Shown piece by piece: positions 34,545-45,765 of a DNA stretch of 64,000 nt. The translations under genes were made by a program, and so were the position numbers. The notes beneath the pieces were generated by a model, which saw only the letters and a list, made by a program, of their open reading frames with translations, was not told the DNA's origin and ran no database searches. Within the stretch, counting starts at the first letter, position 1. Each line of letters begins with the position of its first letter. Source of the stretch: Ceratothoa steindachneri (lineage: Eukaryota; Arthropoda; Malacostraca; Isopoda; Cymothoidae); contig OZ018326.1 in the NCBI GenBank assembly GCA_963969495.1, forward strand, positions 372,001 to 436,000, in the 5' to 3' direction.

Positions 34545-35490
34545 ACGTCACTCTCACTCAAAGTGGCTTGAAATGCAAGAAGATATTTACTAAGGGTATT
34601 CCATCAAAGAGCACCTTCTGTATGATCATTAATGACGTAAAGAGAATGAGTACACTAGTATGAAGAAGTGTTCTAGACACCAAAATTTCCTCCTTGAAGG
34701 TCTTAGCTCACGGACCGTGTTGCTACCAATGCAGAACTTTGTTGCGATTGAATTTATTCAGGTGTGAACGTTTCAGTGATGCGCAGTCCTTATAACAAAT
34801 GTCACAAATCGAGAAGGGCTAAAAGAAGCTTCGTTTCACCAAAAGGAACCTTACGGGTAAGCTCCACTATTGAGGAAAAGATCAAGAATTGACTAATGAA
34901 GACTATGGCAAAGTGAAATTCTGTGATGAAGCTCCCTTTTGATAGCTTGGAGCAATTGGCGTATCCCTCATAGGAGGAGAAAAAAGTACGCTTCTCCAAG
35001 TCCTATGCTATGCCCATGGTGAAGAATTCGGACACTATCCATGTCTGGAGTGGCTTCTCATCTATAGAAACGGCAGGCCTAGCAATTTTGCCCAAGAACA
35101 CTGCCAGGAACTCAAAAGGGTACCAAAACATGAAAAGTCAGCACCTTTTATCCAAAAACTCAGGACCAATTTGGGGATGATAACTGTATTCCAGGCATGA
35201 TAGACTACCTTGTCACCACGCAAACGCGATTAATTTCTTGACTGAAAATAACATCGAGTTATGGGGACTTTGGTCCAGAAATTCTCAAGATTTGAACAGA
35301 ATTGAGAATTTGTGCACGATAATCAAACTATTCGTTGAGAAACCGAAGCCATCCAATTAATTGCACTTGTTGGTCTTATTGAACAAAAAAAAGGCAATAT
35401 CAATCAAGATATCATCGCAAATTTGGTCTCTAGCATGTCAAAAAGAATTGAAGTAGTACTGAAGAACAAGGCACATCATTGTTAATTTAG
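34545..35490 (+). pseudogene. Tc1/mariner-type transposase relic
   Basis: Plus-strand fragments in shifting frames recall a Tc1-like transposase. They are an HTH-like start (FTKGIPSKSTF near 34590), a CDEAPF-like block with the first Asp near 34925, VWSGFSSIETAGLAILPKN from 35043, a DDNCIPG block near 35180 in place of the second Asp region, and NFLTENNIELW then NSQDLNRIENL near 35230-35320, which corresponds to the canonical SPDLNPIEN box. SMSKRIEVVLKNKAHHC ends it near 35483. Many stops show old inactivation. Terminal inverted repeats were not found by eye. Confidence 0.65.
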
Positions 35491-35955
35491 GCTGCGCGAA
35501 TCAATTGACTGCATTTATGAATAAAATGGGTTTGTACTCTAAACTTTTGTATATTTTACCTTCAAATTATAATGTAAACATCTTAAAACAAAATGCAACG
35601 TTCGATTTGATCTATTGATTTTATATTGGAAAATATGGTAGTCCCATATCTTTTACCAATGACTCAATAAGCAAATTAGCATTTTGACATAATTTTCTTC
35701 TTTAATCTAAACTCTCCTGTTCTTTACAAATGTCAGCTTTAATTAATTTGAATACACCAATCTAATTCCTTATATTGGGGCAGAACTATAATTCTCAAAA
35801 GAATATGTAAATTTAGGAAAATTGTTAAAATCACTTGTATATTATAGATGATAAAGGAAAATTTTGAAGAAATACTAATAAATAAATACCCATTACAGAT
35901 AAATAATATTAGTATACTCAAGTTTAATTGAGAGTAAGTATGATTTGAGCTTTTC
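35491..35955. other. AT-rich spacer
   Basis: May contain the decayed 3' end of the Tc1-like element. No other feature is seen. Confidence 0.4.
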
Positions 35956-36380
35956 AGGATTGTCAATGTAGAGAAATGGCTACATTAAGCATCCCGGAGG
36001 AGTATAGGTACATTAAAGCCCCCCCCATGAGGAGAAGCGTGGGAACGGTAACCGGCGAATTACAGTAACTGCCTACCCTGTTTGATCTCCCCGCCGCGTT
36101 GGGCATTTGGAGCTAACATCTGTTTTAAGGCGACCACATAAGGCCCTTAAACGATGCTCTAACGGTCCAATTACCTACGAGACCCATAAACCCGTGGTTA
36201 TGAAAAAAAAGCGGTGCTAGTCAAAAGGCACGCCAAGTAGCAGTGCGGTTGAGAGTCTCTCTAATTAGCGAGCCGACTTGAGCACTCCAGTGCCAACCTC
36301 TACACTTCTCGCTCTCACCATTCGCGTTCCCCTCATTGTGGCCTGGCCACTTCCCCCTTTAGATGGGGCGTTGATCCGCC

Positions 36381-36388
36381 TATAAATA
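36381..36388 (+). promoter_or_regulatory. TATA box
   Basis: TATAAATA in a GC-rich context (CCGCC before, AGCCCC after). A start site 25-30 bases downstream would fall at the first minisatellite unit. Confidence 0.5.
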
Positions 36389-36410
36389 AGCCCCGAAAAG
36401 AAAGAGAAAG

Positions 36411-36663
36411 GATTAGAAGTCGATACCAAAGAAGAAGGATCAGTTCGTGAAGATCGATCCTTCAGCCGGACAAGAAGATTAGAAGTCGATACGAAAGAAG
36501 AAGGATCAGTTCGTGAAGATCGATCCTTCAGCCAGACAAGAAGATTAGAAGTCAATACGAGAGAAGAAGGATCAGTTCATGAAGATCGATCCTTCAGCCG
36601 GACAAGAAGATTAGAAGTCGATACGAAAGAAGAAGGATCAGTTCGTGAAGATCGATCCTTCAG
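36411..36663. repeat. 66-bp minisatellite, about 3.8 copies
   Basis: Units start at 36411, 36477, 36543 and 36609, each GATTAGAAGT... with one to three differences. Each unit contains an AAGGATC/GATCCTT fold. The unit is 22 codons long and keeps an open frame on each strand, but no ATG or upstream ORF supports translation. Confidence 0.95.
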
Positions 36664-37060
36664 CTCTACAGGACTATTTCCGTGAGAAACGATAGGATCA
36701 GATTGAAGAAATCGATTCCCCCGTCCCGGGTCGAATTAACATAAATAGTCAATCTTGATATCGGTGCCATACCGAAGAATCCTTGACAGACTGGAGAAAA
36801 GTCTCACTGAAGAAAAGTAAACCCGCTCACACTCGAGTGACTCTCACATCTCAAGCTCCGTAAGAGTGAGAGGAGAAGAACCCGGCCCCAATGAGCTCCC
36901 GTTCTTTAATTAGAAGTTACATTGTCTCATCTCTCTACCGTCATACTACCTCTACGAGATTCAAGGATCGGCAAAGACAACACTCCAAAGTGATAGATAA
37001 GCCCTCCAGCGACATCCGGCAATCCCTAATACCTCCTGTAATGTAAGTTAGAAAGAACAT

Positions 37061-40000
37061 TTATATTCATATTGCGATAGTAGAAGTTTAGTACGTCTCA
37101 CGTTTTAAGGGGAGTAGAAACCATTGTTCGTGAACCTCGGTCATATTTGCTTGTAGACGAGCGTACGTTAATTTAATGTTTAACGCTAATCAAATAGAGT
37201 CGCGATAAAAATACTAATCGGCAATTGGTGTGTTTACGTGTAGCCTATTTGTTTATTTTTGTCATAGAAGGCTTTGTGCGATAGGCCTCGATGCCAACAT
37301 AAATAGTCGAGTTTAGTTAGCATTGAGACAAGGATACAAATGTGTAAATTGTTTGTTTGTCATAGTTAAGTGTTTCATTTAAAATAGATGTTTATTTTGG
37401 TATAAATCCTGTGTTTCCTCTTATCCTTACGTGTTGAAATAGCTCTTCCTTAAGAACAAAACTACCGAATTAGCACTCCTAGATCAAAGCCTACTTCATC
37501 AAAGAAATATATCACGACCACAAAGAATACCACGACAAAAGTGGTGTCAAAGAGTGTAATGACCAGAAAAGGGCATCCTACTACAGTCAACATTAAAATA
37601 ATTTTGAATCTACAAGAGCATTTTGATCCAGTAGACCAACCATGATTGAAGAAAAAATGACAATAGTACTGAGAGTCATTTTTAGCCATAATGTTCTAGC
37701 TGAGAATAACTCAAAGAGTCAATTATATAACCTTAAATCCTTTTGCGAGTCGGTCGTTTTACTTAGCAGAGAACAAGTAATTTCAAGCTTTTACCTTATT
37801 AATGTGTAGATGACTCTCTTTTTAAATTAAGATTAATACGGAAGTAGTATAATTTGTATTTTCGTTATTCCTACAACTTCCTTTTAGATTTATTTTAAAG
37901 ACCTGAGTAGATCTATGAATATATAATCCATTTTTAATTGACGTGGGAGACCTTCTTAATTTTAAAAGTTGACTGGCATAGTACCTCTTAATAATGGGCT
38001 TTTGTGAAGGAGAATAGAGGATTTTTTGTCTGACATCGAGACCTTAATAATAATAATCACAAGGGTAGAAACGAAAATTCCATTCAGTTCTTATTGAGGG
38101 TTAAGAGGAGAAAGAGGATTATATTTCAAAGAAACCTGAAATCAAGAAAGTTTTGTTGCTTAATTGGATTGCATTTGTTCCTTTTGCTTTTTGCTAAAAC
38201 CTTTTCTTTGACGTACAATATATTTTTTTCATATATCAACTACATACTACTATAAATAAGGCATGTTAGCCTACAAGAGAGAAATTTATTTACGGAGCAT
38301 ACAAATAAATATTTGTATACTGCATATTGTAGGATGAAAGAAGCAAAAAAAAGAATTGAAACTGATAATGGCATCTAAGCAAGCCAAATGGAATGGAGTA
38401 TTCGAATACAATGTATGTTTTAAGATTATGATATTAACAATATCAGAATCCATAGGGAAGAAAAATATAGAAAGTTTAGAAATTAAATGTTTTTCCAAAA
38501 TAAACCTCTTCTACAAATACAACAATATTTTTTGTGCAACATGCTATACTTAACTTTACCCAACTCTAGTAATTTCAACCTACACTACTGAAATACTCGA
38601 GCCCAGAATCTAATAAATTATGCAGCATAAAATTTCTTGCCCCTCACCCTCTTATTATAAGATAGATTTGCCTATTTCAGCTACCAAAGAAGCCATTTAT
38701 ATGGACATTCCAATGGAGACTAAAGAGAGACCTTCACAGAGTTTTACGTCTCTGCGAAGTATCAATTGGAAAATAAGTTAAAGCATGATGTTGATCAAAG
38801 TAATCACTAAAGTAATGAGGATGCTTTCCCGCAGTGCTTCTCAAAAAAAGAGTAAAATATATCCCAAAAATATTTATTAGAGAACGCAGAGATAGGCAAC
38901 TGTGAAATTTCCGCGTGTCACTGATTTGTGTTTTTCTCTTATTTTGTCAAAATATCAGCAAATACCTCAAAAGCGAATGAAATATTTAATAAAGGATGAA
39001 ACATTGCTATTTAATGAAGCTTTTCAATATCAATATTTGTCTACGTTTAGTTATAAGCTTATTGCCGAAATTTTATTTTAAGCTTTTATAAGAAGGGATT
39101 TGGAACCTAAATAAACATATATTCTCCGAGGACAAATATGAATAAATGAAGAAAAAGAACTAAAACTATAAAACGCGGTACAGGAGAGACTACCTAGACT
39201 TTAAGAAATGAGAATTAATCATTAAGATTGCTATTTTCGTTCTAGTGTTATATATTTGGCTGGACATAGCAATAGCTTCTTTTGATGTGAGTATTAAGAG
39301 TGCATTAATCCAGGAGATGAGACTCTGCTCTCGGATGACAGATGACATAGTCTTACTCAATCGGATTGATGCGTTTTGGAAGTGTCGCAGCTCCCGTTCA
39401 ATTCAAATTGGCCTTAATACGCACCTGCTCAAAATTTTCGGAGAGTATTGATGATAAAATTTGCCCTATGTATCACCTGCACTTATTAAAATTTTCCGCG
39501 TACGGCTATAGAGCGCTTATTAAAGCTTTATGGCTTCTTTGCCAGTCGCGCATCGACTACTCACATCAATTTGCAATAACAGATTATATCCTAATTTGCT
39601 TCTTCTAGTGTATATTCCTCTGTTTATTTCTATGGAAGAAAGTTTCTCAAAGAATATATTAATATTTAGACTTAGGATATATTTTTAAAAGGGGACATGA
39701 AGTAAAAGTGCATGGAGGTATATGTCGGCTGAACCTTAAAATTACGTTCTTTTTCACTATGGATACTATTTTGGTCTAGTTTTTCTGTTGTGTGCTTATT
39801 GTTTTTCTCCCTCATTCACTCTTATGCTGAAATGGAACAGTGTGATTCCTTCAAGAGTTATCCATTATTAAAATTTATCGGTAAACAATATTACTTCTGG
39901 CAAGAAATTTCTCCAAGGAAAAAGATTTAATGAATCTTTAGGTTTTAACCTATTCCTCAGAATGACAATCTAGGATTTGTATTTGAAACTAAAAATACAT

Positions 40001-40340
40001 TCACAATATTTAGGCTCTACTTAAATAAATATAAAAAAGGTTAGTTATGAGAAATGGATATTAAAAAGGGAAGTTGATACTAATAAACAATCATTGAATA
40101 TTACAATGAGCAGTGAAGTAATTTGAGTGATAGTAGAGTTTTACTTATTATGAATGGTGGATTTTGCCCCCAAAACAGTGTTGAAACTCCAGAAGTGAGA
40201 GGAATGTTGTAATTGTTTAGTGATGTGTTATAAAATAGGAATCGATGTCTTTGAAAGCAGTAAAGAAGGACATAGAAATCACACATAATTCATCATAATA
40301 TACTGCACTTGTTCCAAAAGTTCATATCATTGACTAACAA
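37061..40340. other. AT-rich intergenic DNA
   Basis: About 3.3 kb with only short frames. A plus-strand frame at 39245-39451 has no known motif. Nothing is recognised. Confidence 0.45.
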
Positions 40341-40348
40341 CCAAAGTA

Positions 40349-41265
40349 CGAGGGGCGGTCAATAAGTTTTGCAATTTGGATATAAGGAAAAGTGTTTTAT
40401 TATTTTTCGATATAACTACCCTCGACTTCAATGCACTTACGCCACTTGTCCCTGAGGCTTCGAATTCCCAACAACCAGAAATCTCCCGACTGCTGTTCAA
40501 TCCATTCCTGGACGGCAAACTGGACATCTTCATCGTCCCCAAACCGGCGTCCACGCAGTGCAGCCTTGAGCTGGCGGAATAAAATGTAGTCGCTAGGGGC
40601 CAGATCTGGACTGTAAGGGGGGTGGTTGAGCTCCTCGAATCCGCACTTGCGCAGGGCAGCTTGTACAACTCTAGCCTTGTGGACTTTGACGACGTTAAGG
40701 TCGATCATGGGGCGTGAGGTTTCTAGGGACCCAACGGGCAGAGACCTTGGTCATGGCCAAATTGTCGTGGATGATGTTGATAACACTTCCATGTGATATT
40801 CCAAGTTCTCGCTCGATTTCTTCGACCTTCACCCGTCGATTTTCGAGGATCATCCTCTCCACACGGGCCACATTTTCCTCGTTGGTCACGTCTGACGGGC
40901 GTCCTGGACGGGGGTCATCTTCAAGGGACTCACGACCATGGTGGAACTCCCTATTCCAGCGAGCAATGGTTGCATAGGAAGGGGCAGTGTCGGTGTACAC
41001 TGCAACCATGCGTTCATGGATCTCTTTTGCATTCTTGCCTTCCTTGGTCAAAAATTTGATCACTGCGCGGTGCTCAACCTTCTCCATTGTTGAAAAATTT
41101 GTGACTGACGATCTGTGATCAGCTACTGCTTCTTAAATAGACGAGGTAGGAGCGTGCAGCTGCAGGTCCTGACTTGTCATAACTTGTCCTAACACCCCCA
41201 CAAACAGCCATCCCCCTTCCTCTGTTTTGCCCTACCGATTCGCAAAACTTATTGACCGCCCCTCG
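40349..41265 (-). mobile_element. mariner-family element, internally deleted, perfect TIRs and TA target duplication
   Basis: A 917-bp element with 24-bp perfect terminal inverted repeats (CGAGGGGCGGTCAATAAG... and its inverse) flanked by TA on both sides (40347-40348, 41266-41267). The minus strand encodes a mariner transposase in two overlapping pieces. Full mariner elements are near 1.3 kb, so roughly 360 bp is missing from the middle. Clean ends suggest a recent non-autonomous insertion. Confidence 0.93.
40400..41087 (-). pseudogene. mariner transposase, catalytic centre deleted
   Basis: The N-terminal piece (41087-40695, 130 codons) starts MEKVEHRAVIKFL and holds paired HTH domains (NAKEIHERMV, YATIARWNREF, then ELGISHGSVINII), ending KVSARWVPRNLT. 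The C-terminal piece (40708-40400) is in another frame and carries VHKARVVQAAL and PPYSPDLAPSDY, with the third catalytic Asp. The first Asp is absent, and the second appears lost at the junction near 40700, which also causes the frameshift. The DNA-binding half is intact, so the product could still bind TIRs; that is inference. Confidence 0.9.
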
Positions 41266-41267
41266 TA

Positions 41268-42630
41268 TATATGTAAGAATCGGTGGTGGTGGCAAATATT
41301 GCGTCTAAAAATTCACTATAAAACATTGTGACTTGGAAAAAAAGAAAACGGTTAAATTCTTCGACTTGTGGATTTGACCCTATTATCGTAGGTCCGTTTT
41401 GTCCTTGGTCCGAGAGGGACCAGAAAAGTGTAAGCGGACTAAGCCGCTATGTGCGTGGGTAATGACAAAAAATACGTAAGAGTGCGATTGTAACGTTGGC
41501 CGAAAAATTTAATTATCTTGGAAGTTTTGGGATATCAAAACTGAATAAACAAAAGAAACTTTACTACTATACAACCAATATATACAAATAAATAAAAGGG
41601 GTTTTATATTTGTATCCAATCAGATTAGATGTATACGGGAATGGTTTAAAGGGACTTTCGGTTGCGGCTACGAATACCGACAAACTAACAAACTGTCCAC
41701 AGAACGTTAGAATTAAATCGCGATTCTGTCTTTCGCGAAACCTAATTAGAGGTAGGCTTAGTGAGAGAGAGAGAGAGGCACTACAAATGGGATTTACAAT
41801 CACTTCGGTTAACCTCAATAATATGGGTCGAGGGAGTATCTTGCCGAGATGAGAACGGAGCCAAAATTCAGAACAATACTCTCTTGTCGCTAGACTATCA
41901 ATTAATCTGAATAGAAATCTTGCCTTCAGGCTCTTGGGTTGCGGGAGCCGATCAAGAGTTACACGTCGCGTTCAGGGTATGCTGATACTAAATTCCTAAC
42001 TCCAGCGTCTGATAATTTATACGAGCTTGCCGGAAGCGGATTGCCCCGGGCATTGGAAAGGGGAAGTCAAGTTTATCAGACGCGTCGCCGGAAGAAGTGA
42101 ACCTTGGCTCAGTTCACACATTCGCGTGATGCTTCCGTCACGAACCTTTGGCTCTCTCGGCGTGCCCATCGCGCCCTCTAATCGCAGGAAGTGCTTCCGT
42201 CGGTAGTAGATTGAAGATTCTCCCGAGATGGAACTTCCAGGGGAGAAGTGACATCAAAAAATAATTTAAGGGTTGCACCTCATAGTTTCGCGACACTAAC
42301 GAAAAAAATTGAAGGATAGATGGAACTAAATCCGCAAAACAATTAGAACAAAACACAAAAAAAAGAATAGGGGGGTACAATATATATACTGTTTACTATA
42401 CTAAAGAAAAAAAACAATTCAGAATAGCTACAATTATCATTGATACGTTTAAATCGACGATCAACAGCCCCGGGTTAATAGAATCCTAAAATTATACAAT
42501 AATAATTAAAATAAAGAAAAAGAAATCCAAAATACACAAAAAAAAAGATACACGTTCCCATATTACTTATTATATGTGCATATTTACAATCAAAAACAAA
42601 ATAAATCTTAAAATCACAACGGAAAAAAAT
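41268..42630. other. candidate 3' LTR region of Gmr1-like copy 1, with hairpins
   Basis: Non-coding sequence between the mariner and the end of copy 1 pol. It holds small perfect hairpins (41406-41422, 41433-41448, 42097-42117, 42125-42142) and a GCGTCTGATAA/TTATCAGACGC inverted repeat (42005-42015 and 42073-42083). The segment at 42095-42155 is similar to 46480-46545 at the other end of copy 1, as LTRs would be. Exact LTR ends were not found. Confidence 0.4.
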
Positions 42631-42634
42631 GGCT

Positions 42635-43146
42635 CAGGATTAGTTTGGAGGGGATTCCAATGGGTTTCTGCTCAAACTATCTGCAATATAATTATCAGAG
42701 CTCTTTATATACAAAATTCTGAACTGAAATTCCTGGAGGAACAGACTCCAACGCATTAATCGTAGATTAAAATTTTTACATTAAGTAGGTTCATGATGGG
42801 TCTCTATGACAAATTCTTTACCTACCAGAAACATTTAAAATTTTTGTATTCATCAAACTATTGCGAGGTCTTCTTGCTCAAGCACAGCGTAGATCCTTCC
42901 GCGATGGATTAATTTTCGACTAGCGTATGCGATGGGAAAGCTCTCGCCTTTGTTCCCGTACTGGTTCAGGACACAGCCTATTCCATCTTTGCTGGCGTCT
43001 GTTCGAATGCCAAATGGCTTATCTGGATTGGGCAGGTGGAGGATAGGTGCCGACGCTAATTTTCCTTTAAGTTGGGTGAAGCTATTGATTGACAACGGTG
43101 TCCACTCGAGGCACTTGGGGGCCTTCATCTTCAATAATGCGCACAA
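42635..43146 (-). pseudogene. Gmr1-like copy 1 RNase H
   Basis: The frame from 43146 gives FGIRTDASKDGIGCVL near 43000 (first Asp), PIAYASRKL and AVLEQEDLAIV near 42860. Two stops follow, but the match goes on to FQFRILYIKSSDNYIADSLSRNP near 42660. Thus the domain is complete in length but broken, and it is the last coding domain of the element. Confidence 0.65.
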
Positions 43147-43999
43147 GGGAGCGGAAATGGAGGCAAAATTTCGGATGAATCGCCGTTAGAAAGATGCGAA
43201 GCCCATGAAAGATCGTAATTGTTTTTTTATTCGCGGGCAAGGACATTTCCACAATAGCATGAATTTTCTCTTCCTGGGAAGCTAGCCGATCATTCCAAAT
43301 ATGGAAACCTAAATAATATATTGTAATAAAAGCGAAGTGGTACTTGCTGGGGCCAATTGTCAGATTATGCTCCTGGAGTTTATGTAACAGGCCTTGGAGG
43401 GTAGTCAAGTGCTGAGTCCAGTCTTGGGTAGACACATAGATTTTGTCGAAGTAGAAGGTTACATTAGGTAAGCCGTCTAAAATCCTTCTCATCATTCGAT
43501 TGTAATTGCTACATGCCATCACAAAAGTAAAGGGGAGCTGGTGAAATTGCATAACTCCCTTTTCAGTGGGGAAAGCCGTGAATTTCTTGACTTCTTTTCT
43601 TAATGGGATTTGGTAGTATGCCTTACACAAATCCAGTTCTGTAATAAATTTGCCTTCTCGAAAAGATGGAGATTTTGGTCAATGATAGGGATAGGCTTAG
43701 CATCAAACACGGTAACCGAATTTAATTTTCTAAAGTCGATGCACTTTACGATATGATCCATCTGGCTTCTTGACCATAACGACCGAGGAACAATAATTTG
43801 ATTCTGAGGGCCCTATGATTTTTAAATTTAATAATTTGTCAACCTCGTTATTAAACGCCTCTCTCAGTTGTATGGGCAAGGGATACGGCATGGAGAGCAT
43901 AGGTTTCTGGGTGGTCTGCTGGACGTTATACTCGAAGTGGGCAGCACAACCCAGAATCTCCGTTATGACCTCGCCAAATTGTTTCGGGAGCGTCTGCAA
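43082..43999 (-). pseudogene. Gmr1-like copy 1 reverse transcriptase
   Basis: The first segment (43999-43730) has PYPLPIQLREAFNNEVDKLL and VVMVKKPDGSYRK; the second (43630-43082) has CKAYYQIPLRKE after the motif A Asp near 43640, GVMQFHQLPF, and a catalytic box reading YFDK near 43450 where YFDD is expected. KYHFAFITIYYLGFHI is the thumb block. A frameshift separates the two segments near 43700. Loss of one catalytic Asp and the shift make it inactive. Confidence 0.75.
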
Positions 44000-44178
44000 T
44001 TGGTCCTTCTGAAGAGGGGACAGCTGGTCACTGATTTTTTATTCTGCCGATGAGGAATCATTTGCGTCTGGCAAGACATTTAAAGGATATTCTTTTTCTT
44101 GTTCTGCGCAGGCAACTTGTACTACATTAAGGTGGTCCAAGGGATAACTAGACTACATGGGTGATTCTTCATCTTTCG

Positions 44179-44920
44179 CTACAATCTGGTTAGCGCGCGC
44201 GCTAACTTCTTCACCGGGATTAAACTTTCTCTCCTTGCATTTGCAGTCGAAATGAGTCTTGTATTTTTCCAAGTAAGTACGGCATTTTGGTACGCTATTT
44301 CAGCGCATTTTTTTAACCTCTGTCTTAAATCGAGCAGATAGGTGCAGGAAGAATGAATTTCCTGACTCAATTCCTGGTTGTTGAATAACTCCTTTACAAT
44401 CCTTCCGTACAAGAACTTGAACTCAGCAAATCCCAATGTGCGTTGGGGGATTTCTCGGTACGCGAAGAGAGCTACTGGAAGATAACGGTGCCATTCTTTG
44501 GGATGTTCAGCACACAATTTCTTCCGAATGGTCTTGAGACTAACGCTTAATCTTTCGCACATTCCATTTCTAGCCGGGTGAAACAGAGTGGTAAACAAAA
44601 GTTTTAACATTAGCAACTTGCCTACATACTCCATTAACTCGGACGTAAATTGAAGTCCACGATCTGAGAATATTTCCTTTGGTAGGCCAACACGGGAGAA
44701 AATTGTAATGAGAGCTTCTGCACAGGAGATCGTATCAATCTTTTTGAGAGGCACGACCTCCGGGAATCAGGTAGCAAAATCGACCAGAGTTAGTACGTAG
44801 CTGTGGCCTTCGCTTGATTGGGGATGAATCGGCACGATTAAATCAATTGCCACTCGAGAGAAAGGTTCGGAGATTAGCGGGCCCTTCTTTAAAGGCGCAG
44901 GCGTAACTCGCCCTTTAATC
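44179..44920 (-). pseudogene. Gmr1-like copy 1 integrase core
   Basis: The minus strand shows EPFSRVAIDLIVPIHP near 44860 (first Asp), YVLTLVDFAT, then after a TGA near 44765 a 191-codon frame with EIFSDRGLQFTSEL near 44660 (second Asp), FHPARNGMCERL near 44565 (Glu) and LPVALFAYREIPQRT. All three catalytic acids are present. The C-terminal part ends in a basic tail. A stop after the first motif inactivates it. In copy 2 this core is deleted. Confidence 0.75.
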
Positions 44921-44982
44921 GCCGTCTTCTTGCCGATGTCACACGAACGAAAGTAGCGCAGAATTTTGTTCGTTGCACCTGG

Positions 44983-45648
44983 CTAATAAAAATACTTTAC
45001 GATCCTTTGAGCGGTCTTAATATGACTAAAATGGAACCAAAAGAGACTATCGTGGGCGGTTTGCGAAATGAGATGAACATGGGAGCGGGGAACACATAAT
45101 GCTCGGTATTCGGTATTATTTCCCTCGGAGCATGCGTGATAAAGGAGAAACTCGCATTCATTCGGACTTTTAGTAAACTCTATGTTCATCACAATCCGGA
45201 AGTCGGGTGCGCAGGGAGGTTCCAAAGGTGCTGGTGCTTTTAATTCCTTCTTTCCTTGAGAATGGGTTGTACAGGTTGAGCCACAAGGGGAGGATAGCAG
45301 TGGGCACTGGCCAATTAGGACAGCACAAAATTTGATGGGTGCTGCGATGACCTCGGCCCAGCTAGTGAAATAAGCGCACTCTATGTAACACTTGACGATG
45401 GGGAATCTATTTGCGCACCCCAAGTAGTAGGGCCCTTTGGCGAACTTGTCGTGATCCGGGGCTTGTCCGAAACTACGATACATGTGCACCCTGTATCGCG
45501 TACAAGGGTGGAGATAGGACAGCTTGTCCGAAACCACGATGCATGTGCACCCTGTATTGCGTACGAGGGTGGTGATACCACAGCCGTTCACCGCTCCAGT
45601 TTCGAATTGGATGCCCCCAGATGTGCTCTTATCGAACAAAAAGTTCAC
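44983..45648 (-). pseudogene. Gmr1-like copy 1 protease and integrase zinc-binding region
   Basis: A 221-codon frame starts at the protease. The active-site motif reads NTGCT (Asp to Asn) in this frame, while a second copy of the motif, DTGCT, occurs in another frame because of a 61-bp tandem duplication (45461-45521 and 45522-45582). The rest of the frame continues into the region preceding integrase (AAPIKFCAVLIGQ, then HVHLISQTAHDSLFWFHFSH). The duplication must have killed the protease. Domain assignment is supported by alignment to copy 2. Confidence 0.65.
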
Positions 45649-45765
45649 TTCGTGGCCTGCAGGACTCGGCGAGCTTGAAGGAAGAGGAGCTTCTGTTTAC
45701 GACGGTTTGACCGCAGGCGTAGCAGTTATTTGGTCCATCTGATGAAGAGATTTATTTCTAAATTG

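Larger units (their letters stand above)
35957..37060. other. GC-richer promoter-like block, candidate solo LTR or non-coding first exon
   Basis: This block contrasts with the AT-rich flanks. It starts near TGTCAATGTAGAG, contains a TATA box (36381), a 66-bp minisatellite directly downstream and a splice-donor-like TGTAAGTTAG near 37043. No coding motif is found. An LTR of an unrecognised retrotransposon or a host promoter with a non-coding exon are both possible; no second copy is in the window. Confidence 0.35.

Noticed and set aside
36411..36663. CRISPR-like array
   Set aside because: Units are contiguous 66-bp copies with no unique spacers, in a eukaryotic transposon-rich context: a minisatellite.
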